Shown here in pieces: positions 43,948-55,000 of a stretch of DNA of 64,000 nt (position 1 is its first letter; the number at the start of each line of letters is the position of its first letter). The stretch spans positions 1,984,001 to 2,048,000 of the forward strand of contig OY992832.1 in NCBI GenBank assembly GCA_963921425.1, written 5' to 3'. The DNA is from Dryas octopetala (taxonomy: Eukaryota > Streptophyta > Magnoliopsida > Rosales > Rosaceae). Both the position numbers and the translations under genes were made by a program. Below the pieces are notes generated by a model. The model ran no database searches. It saw nothing but the letters and a program-made list of their open reading frames with translations, and was not told the DNA's origin.

Positions 43948-44894
43948 TTTACGCAAGCACTTGAAGGCTTTCGAAACAAGACTGGATTCAAGTTTCCATG
44001 GGTGCACATTTGGGAAAAAATAAAGGAAAGTGCAAAGTACGCTGCGGTTCATGCTACTGTTCGGTTTAGTGATTCAGAGACCCCCGCCACCGACGATGCC
44101 AACACTCCCGCCGATGATGATCCCGAGGAGGCCGATCCAGTCATACCACTTGGCGAGGACGAAAACCCACCACCATTCCAACCAATAGGTTCCTCGCGGC
44201 TAAGGCCACCAGGGAGAAACCATGCAAAACGGGCCAAGGCAGCCGAGTCTGTCCAAACTCATATGGTTGAGGCAGTAGATCATTATAATGAAAATTCAAG
44301 GATTTTCATACAAACAAGACTTGACAGAGAGCGTGCAAAGAGTGAAAGAGACGCCGCAAAGGAAGCAAGAGAAAGGATGAGGATCGAGATGCAGCTAGAA
44401 TGGGAAGAACAAAATATTATGGGCCAAGACCTCTCCAAAATGAATGATGGGCAACGGATGTATTGTGAGCAAAATATGGCTGAAGTCATTGCAAGGAGGC
44501 AAATGCGTGCTAACCACCATTCGGAGTGCACTCCATTTGGATACTACCCGGATCTTTCCAACCTCAATCACTCAAACCAGGGGTACCCGCCTAATAATTA
44601 GAATTAGACCTTGCTCTTTAATTGTGTTTTTTATTTTGAATGTTAATCTTGTTTTAAATTATGTTTGCTCTTTAATTGTATCATTTAATTTGAACGTCAA
44701 TCTTGTTTTAAGTCATGGTTTGCTATTTATTCAAGTCATGTTTGCATTTCCACCCAACATTGGATTCTCCCTTATTAACCACAGACTGATGCATGCTTTA
44801 CAGTAGATAAGACTGATGCATGAAATGACTACACCATCATAAAGCAAATGAATGTGGACCATTCATTTCTTATCTCAAATGCAAGTGGTTTCAA

Positions 44895-44902
44895 TATAAA
44901 TA
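44895..44902 (+). promoter_or_regulatory. TATA box of the PIF transposase gene
   Basis: TATAAATACCA begins at 44895, 74 bases upstream of an ATG at 44969. The same TATAAATACCA string occurs before the third ORF at 46665, suggesting the two genes share core-promoter design. Confidence 0.6.
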
Positions 44903-45076
44903 CCACTATATTTACCATGTTACACTCAATCTTATTTCAGGATCATTTTTCATTCCATAAACACTAAAATGAATCCTTTGTATGTGTATTCATCCTCCTC
45001 CTCGTCTTCGGACTCTGATGCTGAATGGGATAGGGAAGAGGATGGAAGGGAGATGGTGGGTTAGTTGATTGTGTCA

Positions 45077-46318
45077 ATGGGTCATACCGTCGTCGCCGGT
45101 ACACCAAGGCATGGCTGTACTTCTTCAAATCGCCGGTACACACACTGGAATCGAGAAGCCGCCCACGAACGTCTCTTGGACAACTACTTCATCCCCTCGC
45201 CAATCGAGGACACCCTGACTTTCCGCAGGCGATACTGCATGCACCAACCGCTATTCAATAGAATTCTCGAAGCGGTTTGCCTCCAGGATGAGTATTTCCG
45301 TCCAACAGTTGATGCCGTCGGTAGAGTGGGTTGCACACCTCACCAAAAGGTGACTGCAGCACTGCGGGTGATGGAATATGGCATTCCATATGATTTGGTC
45401 TCAGAGTCAATGACCATTAGCCAAACCACCATACGACAGTCATTCTTGAAGTTCGTGAGAGCCATCACTGACGTCTTCGGACCAGAGTATCTCCGGAGGC
45501 CTACCCCGACCGATTTGAGAAAACTTTTGCGAAAGGGGAGCCGTAGAGGATTTCCAGGTATAATTGGTAGCTTGGATTGCATGCATTGGGTATGGCAAAA
45601 TTGCCCAATGGCCGAGCAAGCTGTGTACCGTGGGCATTATCGTGTCCCAACAGTTATCCTTGAAGCCGTTGCTGGGTACGACACGTGGATATGGCATGCA
45701 AATTTTGGTATACCTGGGTCGAATAATGATATCAATGTGCTGGACTGTTATCATCTCTTTGATGATATGATTTCCGGCCGAAACCACAGGGTGAAATTCA
45801 CTGTGAATGGGATAGACTACACCATTCCATACTTTCTTGCAGATGGGATCTACCTTCAATGGTCAACTCTTATCACTACATTGCACAGTCCCGTTCTTCC
45901 CCACCATAAGTTGTTTGCCGCTCGACATGAGGGATACAGGAAGGATGTGGAGAGGGCGTTCGGAATTTTAAAAGCCCGGTGGCAGATTATAAAACGACCT
46001 GCTCGTTATTGGCGTCCGATTGAGCTTGGGTATATCATGAAGGCGTGCATAATATTGCACAATATGATCGTGGAGGATGAGCGCCCTGAGGATGACTGTA
46101 GGGATGACCCAATAGACACAGAAGCGAGCACTACAAGGGCAGAAGCTGAATACGAAGGTGTAGAACCATGTCCGACCGGTGCCGCTCCATCATCATTACC
46201 TGAGATGAATGTTCATCGGAATTTGCTTAGGGACCGAAATGTCAACGAATCCCTAAAAACCAATTTGATTGAGCACATCTGGATCCGAGAGAGGAACCCA
46301 CCACTTGCCCCAACCTAG
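45077..46318 (+). CDS. PIF/Harbinger transposase (HARBI1-like DDE nuclease)
   Basis: This is a DDE transposase (DDE_Tnp_4 family) that cuts and joins the element ends at TWA targets. From ATG 45077 it has 413 residues. The N-terminal helix-turn-helix-like region (about 80-130, TPHQKVTAALRVMEYG) precedes the catalytic core. Catalytic residues are visible as D167 (GSLDCMHW), D218 (SNNDIN) and E292 (KDVERAF). The conserved GYDTWIWHANFG and KARWQII stretches are intact. In the same frame, an ATG at 44969 opens a Ser/Asp-rich leader typical of plant HARBI1 proteins, but a TAG at 45062-45064 interrupts it after 31 codons. Either the protein now starts at 45077 or the gene is disabled. A polyadenylation-like AATAAA lies at 46463. 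Confidence 0.9.
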   Translation: MGHTVVAGTPRHGCTSSNRRYTHWNREAAHERLLDNYFIPSPIEDTLTFRRRYCMHQPLFNRILEAVCLQDEYFRPTVDAVGRVGCTPHQKVTAALRVMEYGIPYDLVSESMTISQTTIRQSFLKFVRAITDVFGPEYLRRPTPTDLRKLLRKGSRRGFPGIIGSLDCMHWVWQNCPMAEQAVYRGHYRVPTVILEAVAGYDTWIWHANFGIPGSNNDINVLDCYHLFDDMISGRNHRVKFTVNGIDYTIPYFLADGIYLQWSTLITTLHSPVLPHHKLFAARHEGYRKDVERAFGILKARWQIIKRPARYWRPIELGYIMKACIILHNMIVEDERPEDDCRDDPIDTEASTTRAEAEYEGVEPCPTGAAPSSLPEMNVHRNLLRDRNVNESLKTNLIEHIWIRERNPPLAPT

Positions 46319-46664
46319 TGCGACCTGGATCATGGTTCGTCAATATTGTTCTCATTATCGTATGTTAGGTTAATCTTCGTAGTTGATCCTGAAGTTTGTT
46401 ATTTGTCTTTGTATTTGCCGTTTAAGTGTGTTTGTGTTTGTCAGTTGCAGTTTGTGAAATGAAATAAAGGCATTGATTTCTCTTAGCTGACATGACATGA
46501 CACAACCATCACATGCTTGCAAAATAATTCACTAAACCAATGACAAGACTATACACTGACTCCACACTCCATCACATGCACAACACTGTTGCTTCACATG
46601 TGAGATTCGAGTATTTGTGAATCCATCAGGGAATCCAATGGGCAAGTTATGCACATTTTTGCAC

Positions 46665-46672
46665 TATAAATA
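46665..46672 (+). promoter_or_regulatory. TATA box of the third PIF ORF
   Basis: TATAAATA lies 50 bases before the next ATG at 46722, consistent with a leader of about 25 bases. This supports 46722 rather than the upstream in-frame ATG at 46617 as the start. Confidence 0.55.
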
Positions 46673-46721
46673 CCAAGGTTTAACTATAAGGCCAACACAT
46701 CCACATAACTATCATTTAGAA

Positions 46722-47168
46722 ATGGCTTCCTCTTCCAAGCAAAGTGTCGATGAGAGCTCCAAGCAAGGCGTCGGTGAGAGCTCCAAGCAAGGCACCGGTG
46801 AGAGCTCCAAACAACAGTGCGATCAAAGCTTGTGTAAGTGCCTCCCTAACTGTGCTGCACCATTGTGCGATTATTGTTTAATGATGGAGCGTGCAAAAGA
46901 ACCAGACTGGAGGTGCTGCAAGTGTTCGGATGATATTTTGGTCCCTTTGTGTGCATTTTGCAAGAGATTAGAGCTCAAGGATCTAGCCAACCACCCAAAT
47001 CTTCGCCACCAATGGTTGAACCACATGCCAGAGCCCAAACCACCTGTGCCATGCACATGCGGGAAGAACCCTCCGATTCAACCATGTGATGAGTGTGAAA
47101 CCGAACAAAAGATCTCAGATTTGTATAATTACGGGGGTGTCAATTCTTCATCATCGGACTCTGAATAA
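46722..47168 (+). CDS. Third ORF of the PIF element: triple CxC-x8-CxxC protein
   Basis: I do not recognise this 148-residue protein. It sits between the transposase gene and the right end of the element, on the same strand, with its own TATA box. Residues 5-32 are four copies of an ESSKQ(G) unit, encoded by roughly 24-bp DNA repeats. Then come three units of exact form C-x-C-x8-C-x2-C: C38/C40/C49/C52, C66/C68/C77/C80 and C111/C113/C122/C125. Each has a Pro shortly before the third Cys. Four spaced cysteines per unit suggest three zinc-binding knuckles (inference). The C-terminus is SSSSDSE, acidic and Ser-rich, like the transposase leader. It may be a captured host gene or an accessory transposon protein. 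The uninterrupted frame next to damaged neighbours is notable. Confidence 0.65.
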   Translation: MASSSKQSVDESSKQGVGESSKQGTGESSKQQCDQSLCKCLPNCAAPLCDYCLMMERAKEPDWRCCKCSDDILVPLCAFCKRLELKDLANHPNLRHQWLNHMPEPKPPVPCTCGKNPPIQPCDECETEQKISDLYNYGGVNSSSSDSE

Positions 47169-47633
47169 GAAGTTCGATTCATTTTCTGTCATGTCGAATG
47201 CAGTTGTTGTTGTTGTTTTTTCTTTAAATCATCGTATTGTTCTTGTTTTTTCTTTTAGTGATCATGTTGTTCTTGTTTTTCCTTTAAATCATCGTGTTGT
47301 TTTTCTTGTTTGTGGTTGTTGAAGTCCCGATGTTGTAAGGCTTATGTTGTTTAATTTATGAAATTTTCTTATTTTAAATATATTCAATATTGACCTTATT
47401 TTAAAGATCTCCTTAAAATAAGATCAATAGAATAATTTTTATTATACTTTAAATTTAAAATTATCGATTAAATATCACTTAATCAATATTAGGCATATTT
47501 TAAATATGTATAAAACACTGTGACCCATTTGGGTCACAGCACCATTGCAGTGAGAATTGGGTCACAGCACTATTTGTGACTCAAAATGAGTTTTGGGTCA
47601 CAAAAAATGGGTTTACCATAGTGGAAGGCCTAA

Positions 47634-47885
47634 AGGTACTGCATAAGAAAAAACTGCAAAATAATATGGTAAATTCGTAATCGATCAATTAAGGTGAAAA
47701 TGTCAGTATTGGAGATGAATGTTTTATGTGGGGTAATATGAAAAGAAAAATTAGTAGGTATCTTTAGAAGCCCTCCTGTGCAAATTGTGAATGGGCCTAA
47801 CGTCTATATTAGGATACGGGCTTAAGGCCTAAGCTACTCCATCAACGCCAGGCACAAGCTTTCGCTGCAGCCTCTGCTCTGCAAA
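47634..47885 (+). promoter_or_regulatory. Promoter region of the pseudouridine synthase gene
   Basis: A 250-base interval separates the transposon's TAA duplication from the start codon of the next gene. It contains TGGGCC at 47792-47797 (site II-like) and no clear TATA box. The transposon therefore inserted within about 255 bases of this gene's start codon. Confidence 0.5.
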
Positions 47886-50476
47886 ATGGCCATCGCTTCA
47901 CTGCGACTCTCACTCTCGCCATGGCTTCCGAAGTTCCCAACTCAAAGCTTCCATTTTTCAAACCAGAAATTACCCCTGAGACCAAACCTTATTTACTGCT
48001 GCTTCTCCTCCTCCTCTGCTGCTCAACAAACCTTAACCGACTCTGAAAAATGGCAATCCGTTCGAAAGAAGAAAGTCGTTCTTCGGGTCGGGTATGTCGG
48101 CACCGATTACCGAGGTCCGTTTCAAATTTGGGCATTGTTATTGTTAATTTATTACACTAAAGTTCAATACTTTGTCGCTCTTTCAGTTCATTATCTCGCT
48201 TTTGATATATATGTGCATTTTCTTTCAGGTTTGCAAATGCAAAGAGACAAACATTCATTATCCAGTAAGCTGTTTATCTTTGGCACTATTAGTTTCAGTG
48301 GTTAAACAATCGTCCTTAAAAAAATCTCTGTTAGTATTTTAATTTCGTTATTAATTTGTGCCAATGGGTTTGTCAGAGTCCCAATTTTTACATAAACCAG
48401 TTATGCCAAAAAAAAAAAAAAACATGCTATAAACATTTTGAGTCATTGACCATGTCACGTACTTGAATCAGCTTAACATGCGTGGATGGGATGTCGCTAA
48501 AAAGCATTGCAATTTTGAAATGTAGCAATTGAAAAAGAACTGGAAACTGCCATATTTAAGGCCGGAGGTATCCGCGATAGTAATTTGGGGAACCTAAACA
48601 AGATTGCGTGGGCCAGAAGTAGCCGAACGGATAAAGGAGTAACTAAGCTGACTTATAACCCATTTTTGTTTGTTTTCTTTAACCATATTGTTTGCTATTT
48701 GCATCTGTTGGTGTTGGTTTTTGATCTTTGCTATGGTGAAATTAATATTGTAGGTTCACTCATTAGCGACGATGATATCATTGAAAATGGAAATCCCTCA
48801 AAATGCGTGGGACGGAGACCCTTATGGCATTGCTCTTGTTGATCACATCAACTCTTATCTTCCTCATAATATCAAAGTTTTTAGCATTTTACCTTCACAG
48901 AGGTGAGACAGTGAGCTTCAGTTTCTTCATATTTATAGTATAAATTATAAAATAACACCAATAGTTATGAGAAGAGTGAGATTTTGGTAGTTAGAATTTA
49001 GACAATGGAGTGAGGACATGCATTTCCTTGTTCGTGTGATTGTTCCAAGATATTACTATTTGTAGATATTAATGGAACTTAGATTTTCCTCAGATATTCC
49101 TTCTTGTTGTGATGGCATGCATTTGCTTATGCTCTATAAGTTTATTAATTTGATTGCCTATTTCTTTAGGAGCTTTGATCCTAGAAAGGAGTGTACTCTC
49201 CGCAGGTATTCATACCTCCTTCCTGCTGATGTTATTGGAATCAAAAGTCACTTCAGTGCAGCTGAAATTGATCATCACATTTTAGACTTCAATGATATAC
49301 TAAAAGCTTTTGAGGTGTGATTTTTTTGTCTTCATTTTCATTTCTTTTCTATCAGTGTGAGACTTTGACTTCTTCTGTTTATATTATAGTTGATTCCTTT
49401 TAGCACCTAATTTAATCTCTGTCTTTAGCAAAAAATTCTCGAGTTGAATTGTCTGTATCTTTGAATTCACTCTGCAGGGAGAGCATCCTTTTCATAATTA
49501 TACGGTACGATCTAAATACCGGAAGCAGATTCCTGGAAAGAAATCACCTATATATCGAAATGTGACGGGGAGATCACCTGGGGAGGCATCAGCCTCCGAG
49601 TTTGAGGAAAGTGATTCAGAAGAAAATTTTGATGGAGCAAATACATCAGATGATGAGGTACTGAACCAAAATAAAAATTCAGTGTCCAGTGATTGTAATG
49701 AAAACTTAGTCAATGCTTGCAAGAATCAGGGAGATGATGTGAAGGATCAAAATTCTGGTTCAGTCATTCGTGCAAGATGGTTAAACGAACCCGATGAGCG
49801 AGATAGAATTGGTGCTTCTCATTTCAGAAAGATTTTTCGTTGTTCTTGTGGAAAGCTGGAGAAATCGCTTGGACATGATTATGTTGAGCTTTCCATATGG
49901 GGAGAGTCTTTCATGTTACATCAAGTAAGTCATTTTAGTGTGACCCTGAAAATTCTTAAATACACAGCCACACACACACAGGCACGTCCAGATTGCACCC
50001 TAATAACTTAGATTTGTCTTGCTGGAGAACGATAACAATAATCTTTATATGCTCACCAGATCCGCAAAATGGTTGGAACTGCTGTGGCTGTAAAGCGCAA
50101 GTTACTCCCAAGAGATATTCTGACATTGTCATTGGCCAAGTTCTCACGGATAGTCCTACCACTTGCCCCATCTGAAGTTTTGATTTTAAGAGGAAACAGT
50201 TTTTCAATTAGAAAACGACCTGGAAATGTAACTAGGCCTGAAATGATGGCAATAGTTGAATCAGAAGAAATTATTAAGGCAGTCGATGAGTTCTACACAT
50301 CTGTTATGTTGCCTCAAATTAAAAAATTCTTAGAACCTTCAGGATATCCTTGGAAAGAATGGGTTGAGAACTTGGATAAAAGCACGAGCATTCCAGATGC
50401 AGAATTGGATGAAATCAGGAATGCTTGGAAAGTGTGGAAGGAAAAGTTTGACAATGTCGCATCAGTCCTAAACTAG
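47886..50476 (+). CDS. TruA-family tRNA pseudouridine synthase
   Basis: TruA-type enzymes convert uridines of the tRNA anticodon stem-loop to pseudouridine. Seven exons: 47886-48114, 48229-48264, 48526-48638, 48754-48902, 49170-49314, 49478-49924 and 50060-50476; all junctions are GT-AG and in frame, giving 511 residues. The N-terminus (1-60) is Ser-rich and poor in acidic residues, compatible with plastid or mitochondrial targeting (inference). The core has [14 protein letters not shown] and the catalytic loop [10 protein letters not shown], with the nucleophile Asp124, split across exons 3 and 4. Later family motifs are [19 protein letters not shown] and the C-terminal [15 protein letters not shown]. 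An acidic insert of about 90 residues ([15 protein letters not shown] and on) separates the last two halves, as in plant TruA-like proteins. Which tRNA position it modifies cannot be told. Confidence 0.92.
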
Positions 50477-51505
50477 TGAGACCAGGTACATTGCTACTCA
50501 TTGATTTCATTTTGGCATTGCTTTCCTAGATTTAGATTACTTGTTTTTGTGGTTTTGTGTTGATATGGTTATTATTCGCTGTGGCAGAACCAGCTTGTTA
50601 CCATCTTTCATATCATGTAATCTGAATTGGCTGGATCAAGGACTAGAGATGTCCAAAATATGAAGGCTTATAATAATATTGATGAGAGTTGCACTTTGAA
50701 CTGGCTGAGGAAGAATTTAAATGATTTGAGGCTGTCACTTACTATCTGAAGAAACTAATTCGCAGCAATCATTAGCATTTGGTTTGACAAGCAGCACGAT
50801 CGCTTTTGTGTTTTCGTCTTATCATGTGAACAAATCACCATTCCTTGTGCCATTTTGGCAGCAAATGTATGCTCCAAGCATTTTTTATTTTAAGGAAAAA
50901 AAAAAAAAAACTCCTATCATCTTATGGGAAGTACTTGTGATAGTCGTACGTGTATATATAACTCATATTTCTTTAGAACACTGTCATTAAAATTTTGAAA
51001 CCTATGAGAACATGGTGGAATTAGATAATAAGCCTAAACCTCAGCCAGTACTTGTGAAATTTACCATTTTCCTTACTGTCACCCAATTTGTCCATGGAAG
51101 GTTTTTCACTATTTTTTGGTTGTGTTTTGTAGTGCTTTCTGGAGAAATCTTTGGGCAATGGTTTTAATTATGTTTAGGTAGTTTGATTTTTATATGCTTT
51201 TAACAAAAATATAGCAGGTGAGCACCCTCTTTCCTCTTACTAGTTACCACACAGCCCTTCTTTTTTATTTACAAAATTACAAATTTATCCCAATTTGAAA
51301 TTACCATAAAGGACATTATTTTGAAAAATAAAAAACAACAAACCACCCAGACTCCGATCCAGCCTCCACCCCGCTGCCAGCGGTCAGTGCACCTTATACT
51401 TATAATTGTCATGGGCTTCTTGCAGTCCAAGACTCCAAACCCTCGGTGAAAATAATAGGAAAAATCAAAACCCTAATTCCTAAAACCTTACTGAGACTCG
51501 TTAGA
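50477..51505. other. Pseudouridine synthase 3' flank, no gene seen
   Basis: Probable 3' untranslated sequence and spacer. A 68-codon frame at 50784-50990 has no domain. No repeats with clear ends were found. Confidence 0.5.
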
Positions 51506-52089
51506 ATGAAGTTGAAGAAGGACTCCCACGTGAAAGTGAAGAAGCAAAAGCGGAAGATGAAGAGGATTCCAGAACCACAACAACAACAACAACAAGAGGA
51601 AGCAGACTCTGATTCTGTTTATGATTCTGAAGCTGAACCCAAAAGAAGAGATCAATTCTTATCAATTAATGTATGAGGAAGACCGCCCTAAGTTTGATCC
51701 TAGAGGGTAACACACAATGTGACTTGAAATTTGGACTAATCTTAATTTTCCACTCTTTCTGATAGTTCGGCATCTAACATGCGGACCATTATCAAATTGG
51801 TTAGGCTTACATCTATGAGAATTAGCATCCCTTCATATGAGAATGCTGGTAAGGAACGCTTTGAAAGATGCATGTTTGGATCTGTACTTGTGCCCCAGAA
51901 TGTGTAAATGCAGACATTTTTATTGGTCGAAAAAAAAAATGTCTGCAAGTTGATAATAAATGCAGACATTGATAAAAGCTGATAATACTGTGGTTGTATG
52001 CAGGTGTAATGGACTGTAAGTTCCATCCACGGCAGCCCTGGTTATTCACTGCTGGTGCTGACTTGGTGATCAGACTTTATTGCCATTGA
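51506..52089 (+). pseudogene. BOP1: Shortened BOP1 (ribosome biogenesis WD-repeat protein) pseudogene
   Basis: BOP1/Erb1 acts in 60S subunit maturation with PES and WDR12. Four pieces in the right order survive: a Lys-rich N-terminus from ATG 51506 (MKLKKDSHVKVKKQKRK, then a Gln run and an acidic patch), INSYQLMYEEDRPKF near 51650-51700 in another frame, FTSMRISIPSYENAGKERFE near 51800, and the last 27 residues ([12 protein letters not shown] to RLYCH) at 52006-52089, preceded by an intact-looking acceptor. Nearly all of the WD-repeat region is missing and the frame breaks at least twice. About 800 residues are expected for a working protein. Whether it came by genomic deletion or transposon capture is unclear. 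Confidence 0.75.
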
Positions 52090-55000
52090 TGAGAAGAAAA
52101 GGAAACCACCTTTCGTAGGTCATACTGCACATTTGCTCTAAATATAATATTGTTACATTGTTGAATGACTCTGTGTGTCATGTGTTTACTGAAATGGTTC
52201 GATCAAAATTTGATATATAGCATACATACAACTAACTTCTTAATTGTTTACTTTTCTAATTGATTCATATTCCATATGTAATTCTTCGAGCAGAATACGT
52301 GGATTTTTGTGGTTCAATTCATATATTTGTTGCTTCTTGTGCAGGAGGCTAGTTAAGAAGTAAACCACAATAAAGCCATACAACCGAAAATTATTTTGTC
52401 TAGGCAAATCCTACCTGCTAGTACGGTGATATTTATGGAACTTTGAAATCTTTTGGGGGTTTGAAGAGACAGGAAATAAATTGTCATTCAACTAATTTCT
52501 TTGCAGGCTATAAAGGGGTCCCAAAAAAGTTGGCAAAAATGACCTTATAAGCTAAAAATTATAAGTTTCTTTTTGGGCCTGCATAAAAGTACATGAAATA
52601 ACTATTTTTCATCGACAAGTTATGTACCAAGTCAAGCCTAGTGAAAGTGAATGAGGACCAAATTTGGCAGCAAGGGTGCACCAAGCAAGTGCTGGGCCCA
52701 TCATTATATTAGATCGTTTACATTATGATCTTAATTTACTTGGTTGCAAATTACTGGGATTTGTGAAATTGACGTCATATCTTGATAATGAAGTTGATTA
52801 AATAGTACCAATTTGGTTAAATGAGTAGTTGAATTTGTGAAGTTTTATCCTTTTTTTTTCATGATTCCTTGTAATAGGTTTATGGAGCTCATGTCATTTT
52901 GTAGTATCGATGAAGGGTGAAGATACAGTTGAACTTATACTAGAGTTGATACATGATTGATATTCTACGATATTTGATTACTGACCAATGATTGATACTG
53001 AGTTGTTCACAAAAAAAAGAGTTATGACTTATGAAAACATAGATATGACGTTACACAAATAACCAACAAATTTTATGAATCTCCATTCTTTAATTCTTAC
53101 ACGTTTAAATATATAATATATGGTTAGAATTAAAAGTTAAACAAAAGAGAACAACCTAAATCCCAATAATATCCACAATAGCAGAAAGGCAGAATGTATA
53201 TGTCAGCACGAGTCAGCCAAACGTAAGCATTACTAAATGTTGGGCAAAGACAAAATTCTACAGGAAAGCCTCTCTCTCACAATTACTCACAAGAAAGAAA
53301 GAAATTGAGTGTTGAAAAATCCTAAACCTCCAAAATTCCCGAAATTAAAGAAGAAATGAGTGACCGATTTTGTCATCAAAACGTTAGAAATAGATGGATG
53401 AATAGGTAGGCCATTGCTAATGCTGGTTGGAGCTGGACAAATAACTCATATGAACATGGACCCCTCTATCAATGGAGCGTAATAGCCACAGCATTGAACT
53501 GCTTTGTCTGTATGGCAAGGCCAATAAGGAATAAGCATCCCATATGTGATATGCCCCATTGCCCCTCATAATACAATTACTGCCTTGCACCATACGAAAA
53601 CAAAAGGAAATAAAAACAAAATTCACGGACGAATGAATGCAATCGATCAATCAATATATGAATCCCACATACATTGATTCAAGGCTGAAATTGAACTGTT
53701 GGTGGCAGTTTTCTTAAAGTCAATATTTGTGAACTGGGACATGTACGTGTTTGCCAAACCGAGCATGTGATAATTAATTTTGATTTCAATCTAAGATTCT
53801 TTCAGAAGTATGTTATGTTTGTTTAAATAAATACAACTTTAGAAACCAACGTGACTCAGCATTAATTTTCGAAATAAGCAAAACCTATATATCTTTGGAG
53901 AGTTTAGATGAAAGAGCAATTCCGTGAATTTTTTTTGTTTGTATGCGAGTGTTGAGGTAAGCATGAGCAAATCCAATCATCAGCATTCAGCAAGCAGCTT
54001 GCATCATTTAGAGTAGTTCCGTGCATGCATCTTTCTTGCTAATGTATATATGGTGTGTGTGCATTTCTGGTATGAGTAGGACGTACCCAACATTTTCCCT
54101 AACTCATTATCAGTTAATTACCCTAAACTAAGGGCATGTGTTTGCAAAATGGCTGCACCAATTGAAAAGTTTCGTTGGTTATCTTTAGGCATTGGCATAT
54201 ATATATATAACTACATATCCATGTGGGGTTGGATGGGCGCGCGACGGCGTGAGCAATAAGCATTTCTTCTCTATTCTTGTATGAGGGAATGACTTAATTT
54301 GGGTTTCATACTTTCATGTCTCTTAGTCTTTGGAAGATTTTTAATTCCTCTAGCTTCTTAATTTTAATCCAAAATGATGAAAGACTAAAACAGAATAAAC
54401 ATCAAACTATACTTGGTATGTCTTGCCGTCTTCAGTGGAAAAATGACAAATGCATGCATGTTATGCTCTTAAAGGCAATTAATTAATTAATTAAGCATGC
54501 ATGCTGTTATTTAATTTCTTAGTAGAGGGCCTCATTGTTTACTTTTCAGTGCGCAATGTCCATAATATTAATGTTTCATTGTTGAGATAAACGTTGAAAG
54601 AGGATGGAAACATGAATCGTAATCTGATTAATGTAATCGATCATAATAAATATGGGTAATATTACTAATTTACCATTACGAATCCGTATATAACATGACT
54701 GCGAATACTTGTCAGACATTAGTAACGCAAATTTGAGAAAATAAACATGTTTAATTACTATTATATGGCCAAAACAATTTACTATTATGTAAAGAAAATA
54801 ATTACTTTTTACATTTTATAATATATATTGCATGAATCTTTTAATCATTATATATATAAATTTAGATTATTTCTCTATATATACGGTTTTGCTACAGTCG
54901 ATCAAGGTACTTTTAATGAATTTTTTTTTTCTCCCAATGTCTCAAGGTACACATTCGGACGCCTCAAGATGTGTATTGAAATGTCAACCTAAGATACTTT

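Larger units (their letters stand above)
41331..44601 (+). pseudogene. PIF/Harbinger ORF1, Myb/SANT-like protein, one in-frame stop
   Basis: ORF1 proteins of PIF/Harbinger elements carry a Myb/SANT-like domain and are needed with the transposase for excision. Exon 1 is 41331-41615 and exon 2 is 43948-44601, joined in phase 0 across an intron with donor GAG|GTAAGT and acceptor TTGTAG. The predicted product has 312 codons. Exon 1 contains the SANT-like part (ESAWVVAEDEAL, AMLWEQIYQIF, VKARFKYIARNCNKFY). Exon 2 continues FPWVHIWEKI, a Pro- and acid-rich linker with a basic patch, and a charged helical tail (about residues 190-275). Codon 84 is TGA; a single C-to-T change from CGA would explain it. 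The frame is otherwise open, so the loss looks recent. The Pack-MULE lies in the intron and would have to be spliced out. Confidence 0.8.
40619..47630 (+). mobile_element. PIF/Harbinger transposon, 7,012 bp, with three ORFs and a nested Pack-MULE
   Basis: The left end is GGCCTACTACTATG and the right end, inverted, is GGCCTTCCACTATG (12 of 14 match). Both are followed by GTGACCCAAAA-type subterminal repeats. A TAA duplication flanks the element at 40616-40618 and 47631-47633, the PIF target preference. Inside, all on the plus strand, are the Myb-like ORF1 (41331-44601, split by an intron), the DDE transposase (45077-46318) and a third, cysteine-rich ORF (46722-47168), each with a TATA-like box. 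A Pack-MULE (41689-43614) sits in the ORF1 intron; without it the element would be about 5.1 kb. Coding parts are well preserved, suggesting recent activity, but ORF1 and the transposase leader each carry one in-frame stop. Confidence 0.92.
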
